From: Opeltia flavorubescens
Lineage: Eukaryota > Ascomycota > Lecanoromycetes > Teloschistales > Teloschistaceae
Assembly (NCBI GenBank): GCA_000442125.1
Contig: KE546970.1
Span: forward strand, 1,046,667-1,110,666
Length of the DNA: 64,000 nt
Direction: 5' to 3'
The notes below the pieces were generated by a model. The model worked only from the letters and a program-made list of their open reading frames with translations, ran no database searches and was not told the origin of the DNA. Within the stretch, counting starts at the first letter, position 1. Each line of letters opens with the position of its first letter. The position numbers and the translations under genes were made by a program. This document shows, piece after piece, positions 11,594-21,590 of this stretch.

Positions 11594-12400
11594 ATGCCGG
11601 GAATAGAAGTCCTTCCAAATTCGACCTCAATATCTGCTCCAGGCTGGGCATATGTACCCGACAACGGTTACGACCCATCGAAAGTTGCTATACAACCCTC
11701 GGGGGCCCGGAAACGAGCAGCGAGGACTGCTGGTATCACGGGCGGAGATACGACTACAAGGCAGAATAACGCTACGTTGAAGCATCTGGCCGAACTCGAC
11801 AAGGACAATTATAGAGATGTTCATATTCCAGTTCCTACGCGATCCAAGGAGAAAGCTGCTTCAAAATCCAAGACAACGACGAATGTTCGCCGCATATTAA
11901 CGTCCCAGAAGACGTTCGCAAACCATCTCGCGGATGAAGAGGCCGCTCTGGCCTCTCAAGGAGATCATATCGTAACAGCGCCATCACGCACGCTTGCGCC
12001 TACGGTAGGAAGAAAAGCATCGACCGACCGAAGAGCATCCACCGTGGCTTCAGAGCCGCCGTCAGCTAAAGACACGCGGCTGGAAACATCTAAGCTTTAC
12101 ATGAATACTGAACAGTCTGAGACTACATCGGCTGAAGATACTGGTACTCAAGATCCGCTTCTTAAGTCATACGTCCCGGAGATGCCTCCACCCGCTGTTA
12201 TGGAAGCTTTGCTTGCTGGTCCGCCACTGTCCTACAATGCTGCACGCTCTGAGCCCTCCATTGGAAAACCACGAAGATATTTCTGTGAAATATGTGGCTA
12301 CTGGGGAACTGTCAAGTGCTTAAAGTGTGGAGCTAGGGTGTGTGGCCTCAAATGCAAGACTACTCATGATGAAGGGAGATGCCTCAAATTTTATGGTTGA
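11594..12400 (+). CDS. VPS71: HIT-type zinc finger protein, SWR1 complex subunit SWC6/VPS71
   Basis: One exon, 268 aa. The C-terminus carries a zf-HIT domain (about residues 230-266): YFCEICGYWG, KCLKCG, RVCGLKC, then a His and final Cys in THDEGRC, giving the Cys/His ligand set. The N-terminal region has the ARKRAARTAG block and a helical segment beginning ATLKHLAELDKDNYRDV, typical of the ZNHIT1/Vps71 branch. In yeast this subunit belongs to SWR1, which exchanges H2A for H2A.Z in nucleosomes, and it helps bind Arp6 and the substrate. The middle is Ser/Thr/Glu-rich and disordered. It is divergent from AOX1. No intron is needed. Confidence 0.88.
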   Translation: MPGIEVLPNSTSISAPGWAYVPDNGYDPSKVAIQPSGARKRAARTAGITGGDTTTRQNNATLKHLAELDKDNYRDVHIPVPTRSKEKAASKSKTTTNVRRILTSQKTFANHLADEEAALASQGDHIVTAPSRTLAPTVGRKASTDRRASTVASEPPSAKDTRLETSKLYMNTEQSETTSAEDTGTQDPLLKSYVPEMPPPAVMEALLAGPPLSYNAARSEPSIGKPRRYFCEICGYWGTVKCLKCGARVCGLKCKTTHDEGRCLKFYG

Positions 12401-13230
12401 AGGAACGAAGAAGCCTCTACTTGGGCTGCTTGCGCGTCTTACTTGATACCCACACTGTACTCACGCCACAGATTCAGGCATGAAACCCAGGTGTTCGTTT
12501 GCATCAAAGCTAAACACTGAAGTTACGGGTGCTACTTGAGGAGCTGTGGACCCGGTAAACCTCCAGGGGAATTCTATCCAGAGATGAGAAGGTCAAAAAG
12601 TAAGTGAAGGTCACAAGGGCTTGTTTGAATTCTAAAGTCGATGGCCAGGTGAGAATAACGTCGTCGTCTCAAAGTAGAACGGGATGATTTCGTGTAGCGA
12701 GTTACTGGATGGCCTACATCCATTTTCAGGAGTTGGTTACTTTGAGAACCCCTTAAGAAAGTCGAAAGGCACAAGGAATTGACCTACGGAAAGTAGATAG
12801 GATTGCCCAAATAAACGACTTAGAAAACAAAGAATGAGGCTTTAATCCATTGTGTTGCGTCACCATGCAGCTTCCGACGTCATGTGACCTGGAGTAGTTT
12901 TCGTGACATATCAAATTTGCGCGATTGCCATCGCATCATCAAGTATATTTGCCTCTCTCGTTATGTGAGTTGCATTATTTGAGTGGTCAAACAAGGTTAA
13001 ATGGTATTTCGAGGTTCATCTCAGCGAACGTCCATACCGTCGTTGGATAGACCTGAGAACATACTATCGTCCATGATTCAAGCCCACTGAATCCTACCGT
13101 TTTGTTTTCGTTCAAGGTCCGAATATCTCGGGCTCTGCTTTTGAGTTCACAACGCGATCGCTATATGGACTAACGAGCAATACCAATCCACTAATCCCTT
13201 CCGCAGTCATTCCCATACCAAATCACAAGC
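12401..13230. other. Intergenic region upstream of the WSS1-like gene
   Basis: About 830 bp with SWC6 3' flank and the promoter of the next gene. One CRE-like GACGTCA occurs at 12876-12882. Only short unconvincing frames are present, such as one of 66 codons on the minus strand. Confidence 0.4.
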
Positions 13231-14640
13231 ATGCCCGTCGGCATCCAACGCTTCAACGCGCACCAAACCCATCCCAATGATCGAATTATATTCATCAAAC
13301 CTCTCCCAGGCCCGACCTCCGCCTTCGCGCAAGACTTCCTCTCCAGGATCGCCGCAATTTGCAAACCCATCATGACAGCCGCCCACCTCTCCGTCACCAC
13401 CCTCGAAGAATACGAACCCAACCCCGAGTTTGTCGGCCGCAACTTCAACGCCGGAGAAATCATTCAGCTCGTTCTCAAAGCCCCACGTACGGGCCAATGG
13501 CTCGGTTTCCGCTCCGTGCAGATGGTCATGATGCATGAGCTGGCGCATTGCGTGCACATGAACCATGGGCCCGCATTCTGGAAATCAAGAAATCAATTTG
13601 CGGGGGAATTGAGGGAGTTGTGGGGGAGAGGGTACACGGGGGATGGGTTTTGGGGAAGGGGGAAGACGGTGCTGAGTGAGAATTATGAACACGGCGGTGG
13701 GTGGGAGGAGGAGCTCATGCCCGAGAGGTTGTGCGGGGGAACTTTTAGAACGAGGCGAGGAAGGAAACGGAAGAGGGGTGAGGTGAAGAAGGAAGAGGGG
13801 TTGACATATGCGGAACGGCGGCAGAGGAGGATCGAGAGGAAATTTGGGAAGGATGGAAAGCTTCTTGGTGGGGAAGAGGAAGCGAGGGTGAAATTGGAGA
13901 AGGGCAAGAAACCGAAGGGGAAACCAAGAGTGGCGGGGAGTGCGCGTGGGAGAGAATTGAGAGCAGCGGCTGCGTTGGCCAGGTTCGGGGCTCAGAAGGA
14001 AGAGGAGGTGAAGAAAGAGGAAGCAAAAGATACAGATAGCAGCAGTGAGAGTGAGACCGGGAGCGACATGGAGGATTCGAAGCCAGAAAAAGAGGCACTT
14101 GATTTCAACGGATCAAAGCTGCTCGATAGCAAGGGTCGAGGGATGGTCAAGGTCTGCGAAGAGGAAGATCAGGATGATATCCACGTGAAGCAAGAGATGG
14201 ATGAACTACACGATCTTGCCCTGATAGACTTCCATGGGACAGAGATGCCACAGAAAGCTCAAGAGCGGACAGGTCCGATGCACGGAGAACAGGACCACCG
14301 AGGTGCCAATTCGAAAGTTGCACCGAGGGCTATCAAGCATGAAAACCCTTCTCCAAGACCAATCCCTCCGCCAGACACCACTGAACCCCATCTTACTGCG
14401 CCGACCGTACAGCAGGGAGTAAGCTCCAAAGAAGCAACATGCTCAGTTTGCTCTCTAGTAAATGACCCGTCGGCACTGGCTTGCGTCGCTTGCGCCAACG
14501 TCCTCCAGCCACAGCTCATGCCCGGGAACTGGCGATGCCGTAGCTCAGCTTGTGAAGGAAGCATGTATGTCAACGCTGGGGATTGTGGGATATGCGGTGC
14601 CTGTGGAGCCAAGAAATCCGTTCCTGAAACATATGTGTGA
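13231..14640 (+). CDS. WSS1: WLM-domain metalloprotease, WSS1-like
   Basis: One exon, 469 aa. The WLM domain spans about residues 10-200, with the zinc-metalloprotease motif HELAHCVHMNHGPAFW: H102, E103, H106 and the third ligand H112. Two C4 zinc fingers close the protein: a RanBP2-type finger, CSVC-x10-CVAC (about residues 417-434), and a second with WRCRSSAC and CGICGAC. The middle is a charged Lys/Glu-rich linker. Wss1 proteases cleave proteins crosslinked to DNA and act with Cdc48 and SUMO; the animal counterpart is SPRTN. Known Wss1 proteins carry SUMO- and Cdc48-binding motifs in the tail; a hydrophobic/acidic stretch (HDLALIDFHG) near residue 330 could serve, but this is inference. 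Several WLM subfamilies exist, so orthology to WSS1 is likely rather than proven. The gene converges on CCT5. Confidence 0.85.
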   Translation: MPVGIQRFNAHQTHPNDRIIFIKPLPGPTSAFAQDFLSRIAAICKPIMTAAHLSVTTLEEYEPNPEFVGRNFNAGEIIQLVLKAPRTGQWLGFRSVQMVMMHELAHCVHMNHGPAFWKSRNQFAGELRELWGRGYTGDGFWGRGKTVLSENYEHGGGWEEELMPERLCGGTFRTRRGRKRKRGEVKKEEGLTYAERRQRRIERKFGKDGKLLGGEEEARVKLEKGKKPKGKPRVAGSARGRELRAAAALARFGAQKEEEVKKEEAKDTDSSSESETGSDMEDSKPEKEALDFNGSKLLDSKGRGMVKVCEEEDQDDIHVKQEMDELHDLALIDFHGTEMPQKAQERTGPMHGEQDHRGANSKVAPRAIKHENPSPRPIPPPDTTEPHLTAPTVQQGVSSKEATCSVCSLVNDPSALACVACANVLQPQLMPGNWRCRSSACEGSMYVNAGDCGICGACGAKKSVPETYV

Positions 14641-14861
14641 TGAACAGGGAAACAGGTGTGACAGAAATCAGTGTGTATTTTACGAGAAATGACGAGATAC
14701 CCGGGGTGCGCTTCGAGAGGCCGACCATATATACAATTCTATTGATCATCGGTTCACCTAGCTTTCGAGTATTCATGACATGAGCTTTCGTGACCTCGTC
14801 TATTTGCATTGCCATACGCCGTAGCTATGATATTCGAACAGATTGAACACAGACAGTGCTT

Positions 14862-16989
14862 TTAGAATTCGTTCTCATCACTACCTGCGATGATGACTTG
14901 GTTCACCTAGATTTGTAGATCAGCTTTTATATTCCGGAATGTGCTTCGCAGGAAGACTTTGCCCACCTTCAATACCATTCTACATAACTGGGTAGCCAGC
15001 AAAAGCTGCTGCCGCTTCCCAATCAACGGATCTATCACGAAATGCTCTTTCATATCTATCAAAAGTATCAGCATTCTGTTCATACAAGAGCCCACAGTCT
15101 GATGCTCACCATTACTACCCGTTTGCATGCAGTCCACGCCCAATCTCGAGTTCTTCTCCTTAACTTGTCTGGACTTGATCTCCGCCAACGTCTCGATAGG
15201 GCTCAAGCCAGAATTCTCCGCCAGAGCCATAGGTACGGAGTCCAGGGCGTCGGCGAACGCACGCATCGCGTATTGTTCCAGCCCAGGGCTTTTGACCGCA
15301 GCTTCCTCGACGGCCAACGAGCACGCTATTTCCGCAGCTCCGCCACCATACACAACCCGATTATCTTTGACCAGGTTTCGCACTACGCAGAGGGCGTCAT
15401 GTAACGATCGTTTCGCCTCATCGATAATCATCTTGTTGCTTCCACGGATGAAAACAGTGACGGCGCGCGTATTGGCGCATTCTTCAATGACGAGCATCTT
15501 CTCTCTTGTGGTGCCGAAGCTCATTTCCCTGACAATTCCTGCCTTACCCAGCTTGCTGGCAGTCAGGTCTTCGAATCTAGGAACAATGCGTCCATTTGTA
15601 GCTATGGCAATGAGTTCGATCTCAGGTCCTCCGACCCATCGTACCGCAGGAAGTTTATTCTGTAGCAATAGGTGGTTCGCTTCATCATCAAAGCCCCATT
15701 GGCATATTACGAGATTGGCACCGGTTTCTTTGATCTGCTCGATCATCTCGACGAACTTATGTTGTTCGTAGGCTTGCAACTTCCGGAATTCTTCAACGGT
15801 GGTAATGTCGAGTTTGTGCTTGGTCTTTGGTTTGGGAGGCTCGAACGCACAGGTAAGGATAGCTAATTTGGCATCTCGTACCTCATCTGGCATCTGAGGA
15901 TGTGAGAAATCCTTGTCAACCACTACTCCTTTCACAAGAAGGGTATCCTCTAACGAGCCGCCAACTTTACCGTCAACCTTGATGAGTTCAAAGTCGACGT
16001 CTTTCCGCTCCAGATCGGCAACCGAAAGGACGGCGTCCACTGCTATTTGCGCAAATTGATCGTGAGCTTTGGAGACGCTGTGAATAGGTTAGCCTTGCTT
16101 CAGCTGGAAAGGGACGCGTAAGTGTACATCTTGCTACCCAAGCTGGTCTTTGCAACCTCAAACAAATTTTCCGTTTCCTCCTTTGTGAACTCCACCTGGT
16201 CGCTAATCTTGTCCAATTCGGACACAGCAACCTCACAAGCCTGATCGTAGCCATCCGCTATACGGATCGGGTGTATGCCCTTATCTATCAGATCCGCCGC
16301 TTGTTCCAGGAGAGCTCCTGCAAGGACAACCACACCGGTCGTGCCATCCCCTATCTCGTCGTCTTGCGATTTGGAGAGTTCTACCAGCAATTTTGCAACG
16401 TGATTCGATATTTCCATCTAGAGCTGTATTTAGTGTTGTACTCGGATACTGCCAAAGAGGTGGTGGCACACTTGTGAAAGAATTGTTGCTCCGTCGTTTG
16501 TCACCGTAATATCACCATCCGGGGAGATGAGGATCTTGTCTAGACCTCTTGGCCCCTAGCACGTAAACCAATATATCTCAATCCATGATCTCCGCCTGAC
16601 AATTTCCGAGCGTCAACCCACCAAAGATGTTCTGACAAGGGATGCAACTGTTCGAGCTGCCAGTATGTGCGACTTGACTGCTTCATTGCCGTGTTGTCTC
16701 TTTTTCCTGCCTTGACTAGCACAGCGTCAGGGCATGTCTCCAATTCGTAGATATTCTAGGCTGCCAGGGTTGCACAACGTACTCTCTGACAACGATAAAT
16801 GGCCTTCCTTGCTCATCTTTCATCACCGCCGCTATACACGTTCCGATCAGAATTCGCTGGGGCGGGGGCCTCAAGAAGATTGGGGTCGCCTACCCTGAGA
16901 CATGTCGAGCTCTATACAGAAAAGGCAATATTAGCCAATAGCTCAAGTATCTACATATGTGTTCTAGAGAATTACGTACGCATAGCCAT
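14862..16989 (-). CDS. CCT5: T-complex protein 1 subunit epsilon (CCT5)
   Basis: Nine exons on the minus strand: 16980-16989, 16894-16911, 16783-16831, 16622-16715, 16472-16555, 16128-16417, 15110-16077, 14967-15055 and 14862-14906; 548 aa. Each junction restores conserved CCT5 sequence, for example [23 protein letters not shown] and [17 protein letters not shown]. Nucleotide-binding motifs include GDGTTG in the N-terminal equatorial part and GGGAAE near residue 400. The product is one of eight subunits of the cytosolic TRiC/CCT chaperonin that folds actin, tubulin and WD40 proteins. The 5' end is notable: a 10-nt first coding exon and an 18-nt second exon together give a start like [18 protein letters not shown]. 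Translation could alternatively begin at the internal Met (16823). Divergent from HP1. Confidence 0.95.
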
Positions 16990-17459
16990 GATGAGGACTC
17001 GTCAGTGACTTCAGTTGTAGTGTACAGTGGAAAGTTTGAACAGGCTTCAATGATTGATGCTTTTGGTCCAGCTTTTACTTTGGGAGCATTATAGAAGGAG
17101 TAAACGTCACGTTACCCATATCTAAACTCTGACTCGTGTGGAATTTCTGTTGTGTTTGCAAGATATTGTAATAATCTTTAAAAAAGTCAACTCACTTGTC
17201 CGAGGGGTCGCAGTGCGCAAATCGTCAATTTTGCTTGGCTTTACTAGCGCGATTTCCCACGCGACTTTCTTTTTGATGCGGAAGTGTATCGACCTTCTAC
17301 AACCTTTGCGCCATCAATTGCAAGAACCGAACAACGGTTAAAGCCGCTTTTCTTCAGCTTCAATCAGACCCCTCTCATCTGAAAGCATTGATTTCATTCC
17401 GTTAAATTGTGACATACCGCCCTCTGCTCACCCTCCGCTTGCTTAAAACGACAGTCGCA
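16990..17459. promoter_or_regulatory. Divergent promoter region, CCT5 / HP1
   Basis: A 470-bp interval between divergent starts. It contains GCGATTTCCCACGCGACTTT near 17250, a mixed GC motif, and pyrimidine runs toward HP1. I cannot assign specific factors. Confidence 0.4.
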
Positions 17460-18637
17460 ATGCCCCGTGAGCAAATCATCAAGCTCCGAGGTGGAAGATA
17501 GTCTTGTTAATCATAATCATCGTGTAGCACCTCTGCCGGCTGAGAGCGACGTGGAGTCTGCGGGAGAACCACTTACTGCTGAGAAGCTTGAAGCTCTCCA
17601 AGCGGCACAGGAACAAGAGAGTAACGAAGCTCCCAAGGAACCCGAGGAAGAAGACGAAGACGATGGCGAGAGCGAAGAAATGTTATCAATCCACCAACTA
17701 TCTCCTTACGTTCACTCTTTCCTAACATGACATGTACAGTTTTGTCGTCGAGAAGATCGTAGAGCACAGTGACGAATTCACTGATGTACGAATGCCCTGC
17801 CCATACGATGCATGGGACTGCATTGACGATAGCTCATCTAGGAGAATGGCGAACCCGAGGTGCGCTATTTGATCAAATGGAAAGGATACAATCGCAAGGA
17901 AGACCGCACGTATGAGAACGAAGCAAACTTAGAGTAAGCGCCCTCCTGACCGTTTACTCTTATATATTAGCCTAGCTATGCTGACTTTTGTCTCTGAAGT
18001 AGAGGTGCTCGCGAAATCCTCGAGGCTTACTGGACCAAGATTGGTGGCAGACCTATACCAACAAAAGGAGCACGGTCACCGCCACCCAAACAAAAGAAAA
18101 AACGGGGGCGACAGTCCACCGGCTCCCAGATCGAACCACCCAAAAAGCAGAAAAGAGGTCGCAAGAGCCTGCCAGCGCCAGAGCCAGACGATACCACGCC
18201 AGAGCCACCTGCTGGATACATGGATGTGAATCCAGATACCTGGCAGCCGCCAGCCCCGCTTGATAATGCTTGGGATCCATTGGTGATGAATGTTGATACC
18301 ATTGAGAAGGACAACAACGGCGAGCTTTGGGCATACCTGGTCTGGAACGAAAAGAACGACGACGGCCGCTTCAATCGAAGCAAAGCACGCCTAGTGGGTA
18401 GATTCTCGATACTTCCGAAAGATATGCTACTGACTATAACAATTCTAGAGCACCTGCAGGAAAGCCTGTCCACAAAAAATGCTCACATTCTACGAGAAGC
18501 ATGTGTGAGTTGTGCCTCTATTTCTTTGCGGTATAATATAACATTGAAAGATTCGCGCTAATGTGAAATATGCGAAAAGGGTTTTCACGACCAACAAAAC
18601 CAACTATATGGAAGAGAATGGTGCAACAACCGCATAG
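17460..18637 (+). CDS. HP1: Heterochromatin protein 1-type chromodomain protein
   Basis: Seven exons: 17460-17466, 17528-17681, 17740-17785, 17842-17933, 18003-18393, 18449-18504 and 18580-18637; 267 aa. The first coding exon is only 7 nt (ATGCCCC); splicing gives the start MPPPLPAESD. The chromodomain covers about residues 54-115: FVVEKIVEHSDEF, YLIKWKGYNRKEDRTYENE, then a helix ILEAYW. A basic linker (KKKRGR, KKQKRGRKS) leads to a chromoshadow domain near residues 190-255 (AYLVWNEKNDDGRFNRSKA, CPQKMLTFYEKH). HP1 proteins bind H3K9-methylated nucleosomes and, through the shadow domain, dimerise and recruit DNA methyltransferase and other partners; in Neurospora this is essential for DNA methylation. 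The first aromatic-cage position is Phe here where Tyr is commoner. An acidic run (EPEEEDEDDGESEE) precedes the chromodomain. Confidence 0.92.
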
Positions 18638-19198
18638 ATCCCTCCATTCCCTTCACTTACCATCCATCCTTCTCCCACAAACCAATTGATGCTGCTTGCA
18701 GTGAATACGTGGGCAAGCTGGATATCAGTTGCCTGTGTCTTAATCTGGCTTTCTAGGGGGGATTTGCGTATTTCGATAGCAGCATGGCGTAGGGAAATTT
18801 ATCTGCATCCATATTCGAGTCCTCTTTTTCTTTCGGGGCAACTGAATGTTCTCATTAGATTACTTGATAGGGAGGCCACATTGGTTTGGTTCTCCTTAAG
18901 ATGGTTGAAAAAGTGTCATCATACCCAATTGAATCCATACAAGTCATTTATATTGTTCTCCCCGAACTTTGACTAGGAGTCGTCTCTCTCAAGCAGATGC
19001 TATATACATGACCGTCAAATGCCGAAGATAGAAAAGCAAATACAAATCGCACAAAGGGTATCTTTGACAGCAAATCAAAAGTGATCCAAGCAATATGCGC
19101 AGCCAAACACCCATCCTAGATGACATCTCAGCTCCACTGCTTTAGTTTCCCTCCTTTTGTAGACGTACGTAAAGTTTCACATCTTCCCAACCCAATCT
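18638..19198. other. Convergent intergenic region
   Basis: About 560 bp between HP1 (+) and the 665-aa unknown protein (-). A 96-codon open frame (18686-18976) lies in the HP1 3' flank without coding features. Nothing else is seen. Confidence 0.5.
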
Positions 19199-21196
19199 TC
19201 ACCTACAAACAACACCCTTCACCATTTCAACATCCTCCCAATTTGCCTCCCATATGCTGAGCACGGTCATTTCCAACCCCCTGTTCTTCTCCTCCCTGCT
19301 CATCCTCCCCACTACCCTCGCCATCTTTCCCTTCCCCTTCTCACCCAGAAAGATCCTAGAATCTAGGTCCCAGAGCTCCGAACCCTTCCACAACCCATAC
19401 GTACCTTTCAGAAATGGCGGTTTTTCTGGCGAAAATATATCCGCGAAGAAGAAATGCTGCTTGACGCTTTTTGGTGGACGTTCCGAGAAGACGACACGAA
19501 CGTAGAGTTCGATCACTGCATCCTGTTTCGTGCGGATAGCAAGGGAGCCGGCATTGAGAGCTTCACCGATCCGGAAACAGGTTCGTAAGAAAGTGCCGTT
19601 ACCGAAGCCAACCACAGGTGACCGGTCGCGAACGGGCGGCGGGAATGGTGGGCGGATGAAGGGGATCGGGGTACCAGTTGGGTAAAACGAGATTTTGTGA
19701 GGCATCTTCATTGACTGTGATGTCCCCTTCTTGGATTCGGATTTAGCTGGTTCTGTCTTCAACGGTGACGATGTTATTGGGCTAAAGGGGGCTTTGTCTG
19801 AGGAGGGCGGTGATGGCCGAGGCACCTGGGCTGATGGTGGAGTCAAGCACTCGGCAAGCACTGCTTCTATATCGTCGTCATCATCAAAGATGCCTTCGCT
19901 GATGTATACCTGATTTGAAGGAATGGCTTCAGCAGACGGATCGTACAGTTCGATATCTTCTTGTGGATTTGACCGAGATTGAAGGTAAGGAGACGATGAC
20001 ACGACAAAGGAAACATTAGATGAAATAGTATCAACATCGTTCTCATCAAACGCTTTCCAGATATCGACATCAGAGGAGAATGAAAATTTAGGTGAAGGGT
20101 TGAGAGATTCCGGAGAATTTCCCTTCACTTCGGCCTGAGAATTAATGAAATCGGACGTGAGAATTGAGAGATTATGGTCGTCCAGCTCCATCTGGGTAGG
20201 GAAGTATTTTTCCTTGCTTGCAGCAAGTACGAAATCATCGAAGTCTTGGACATCAGCGTTGCAGCTATTTAGTCGAGGTGAGGATAAATCATTGCAGCGG
20301 GCCTCAAGATTTTCGTAAGGATTTGGTCCTCCGGAATCTGCAATTTTCCAATCATTCAGGTGGCAGTTTGGCGAGCATTGCCCCGGAGGAAGAAGGAGAG
20401 TAGTCGTTGCAGCAGGCTCGGCATCCATAGCCTCAGTACGCTCATCACCAAGATGAACGGGTGAAGAACACGGCACTTGGCAAACAGATCCAATGACATT
20501 CTGAGTAAGGATGTCATCCAGCTCGGAAGGGGATATCCAACTCGAAGGTATAGCTTGTCCTACTGTATCTTGCACACTGTTCACATCGGCAGAAGAGGGA
20601 ATAGAATCACATGTAAAATGTCCGGTTTTACCATCAGTATCCGAAGGCAAAATTTTGGAAAGATCAAGATCAGAAGGTTCTTCGGGGACAAACCGTTTCT
20701 CTTCCGGCTTGAAGGCGGCTTGGTAGATGGATCCCAGACCATTGATGATTGGCTGCTCCACCGCTTGAAATGTAGCTGGAGAGGATGGCTCCTTCAACGG
20801 TTCTGGAAGTCCAGTCTCAAGTGAGTTGAATGGTTGAGCCTCAGTCCCCTCAACCGCGGCGGGAATGGGATACTTCTCTGGCATGCATTTATTTGAAACC
20901 CCCTGAGCGTATGGCTTCGTAACAATGAAGACATCGGAAATATCTTGGTCCCTTGGCGTAGATTTTCGTTTAGATTTCTTCGGTGGCCTCACGTGAGCGC
21001 TCCTGACGGAATTCTGAGTGGCAGGAGCGGTTTTCCTCTGCCTTTTCTTACCATTCTTTACTCCATCTTGTACTTGAGCAGCAGAGATGCTAGTCTCTGA
21101 GGAAGTCTTACAGTCGAAACAATGATTAATTGGTGTAAAGCCCTGGACGGTAACCGTGGCTGGTGACGAAGATCCTTGTGCAGTGTCTGATGACAT
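19199..21196 (-). CDS. Unrecognised 665-aa protein with conserved-looking C-terminal domain
   Basis: One open exon from ATG 21196. Residues 1-480 look disordered: acidic and Ser/Pro-rich, with a basic patch near residues 48-80 (KKRQRKTAP, PPKKSKRKS) that could be a nuclear localisation signal. Residues ~505-665 differ sharply. They are folded-looking and rich in alternating hydrophobic residues, starting KISFYPTGTPIPFIRPPFPPP, then FLRTCFRIGEAL, AVIELYVRVVFS, HFFFADIFSP and TVLSIWEANWEDVEMVKG. The strand-rich pattern would suit a small beta-barrel such as an OB fold, but I recognise no family and claim no function. It is divergent from LSB5 (395 bp between starts). An upstream non-coding or tiny coding exon cannot be excluded. 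Confidence 0.75.
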   Translation of the reverse strand: MSSDTAQGSSSPATVTVQGFTPINHCFDCKTSSETSISAAQVQDGVKNGKKRQRKTAPATQNSVRSAHVRPPKKSKRKSTPRDQDISDVFIVTKPYAQGVSNKCMPEKYPIPAAVEGTEAQPFNSLETGLPEPLKEPSSPATFQAVEQPIINGLGSIYQAAFKPEEKRFVPEEPSDLDLSKILPSDTDGKTGHFTCDSIPSSADVNSVQDTVGQAIPSSWISPSELDDILTQNVIGSVCQVPCSSPVHLGDERTEAMDAEPAATTTLLLPPGQCSPNCHLNDWKIADSGGPNPYENLEARCNDLSSPRLNSCNADVQDFDDFVLAASKEKYFPTQMELDDHNLSILTSDFINSQAEVKGNSPESLNPSPKFSFSSDVDIWKAFDENDVDTISSNVSFVVSSSPYLQSRSNPQEDIELYDPSAEAIPSNQVYISEGIFDDDDDIEAVLAECLTPPSAQVPRPSPPSSDKAPFSPITSSPLKTEPAKSESKKGTSQSMKMPHKISFYPTGTPIPFIRPPFPPPVRDRSPVVGFGNGTFLRTCFRIGEALNAGSLAIRTKQDAVIELYVRVVFSERPPKSVKQHFFFADIFSPEKPPFLKGTYGLWKGSELWDLDSRIFLGEKGKGKMARVVGRMSREEKNRGLEMTVLSIWEANWEDVEMVKGVVCR

Positions 21197-21590
21197 GTTC
21201 GATGTCTAGAAATTCTACTTGTCACAGTTGTTGGGACGCTTCTAGAATTGTAAGCGAAGCTTCTCGGGTCATTGAACCATCGTATCATCAGGACACTGAT
21301 CCGTGATACTCGAAGATACAAAAGAGAGCATTATCAGGACAAAGTAGCAGGATATCAATGGATTTGGAATATTTGGAGTATCAAAAGGCGCTATCTCAAG
21401 ACAAAGCGGGTTGAAACGTCGGAGCCTTGATGTGGGGTCGATCAATCTGCACGACATCATAGGTGCATGTGTCCGCGGTCGAAATAGCTGACTACTTTGT
21501 ATCCATCAAAGATGAGGAAGTAGCAGACTCGGAGTAGCCGCATGTTGCATTGCTATGGAGTAGATAAAAATCAAAATTTGGGAATAAATC
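21197..21590. promoter_or_regulatory. Divergent promoter region, unknown gene / LSB5
   Basis: A 394-bp interval between divergent starts. No repeats or clear sites seen. Confidence 0.35.
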
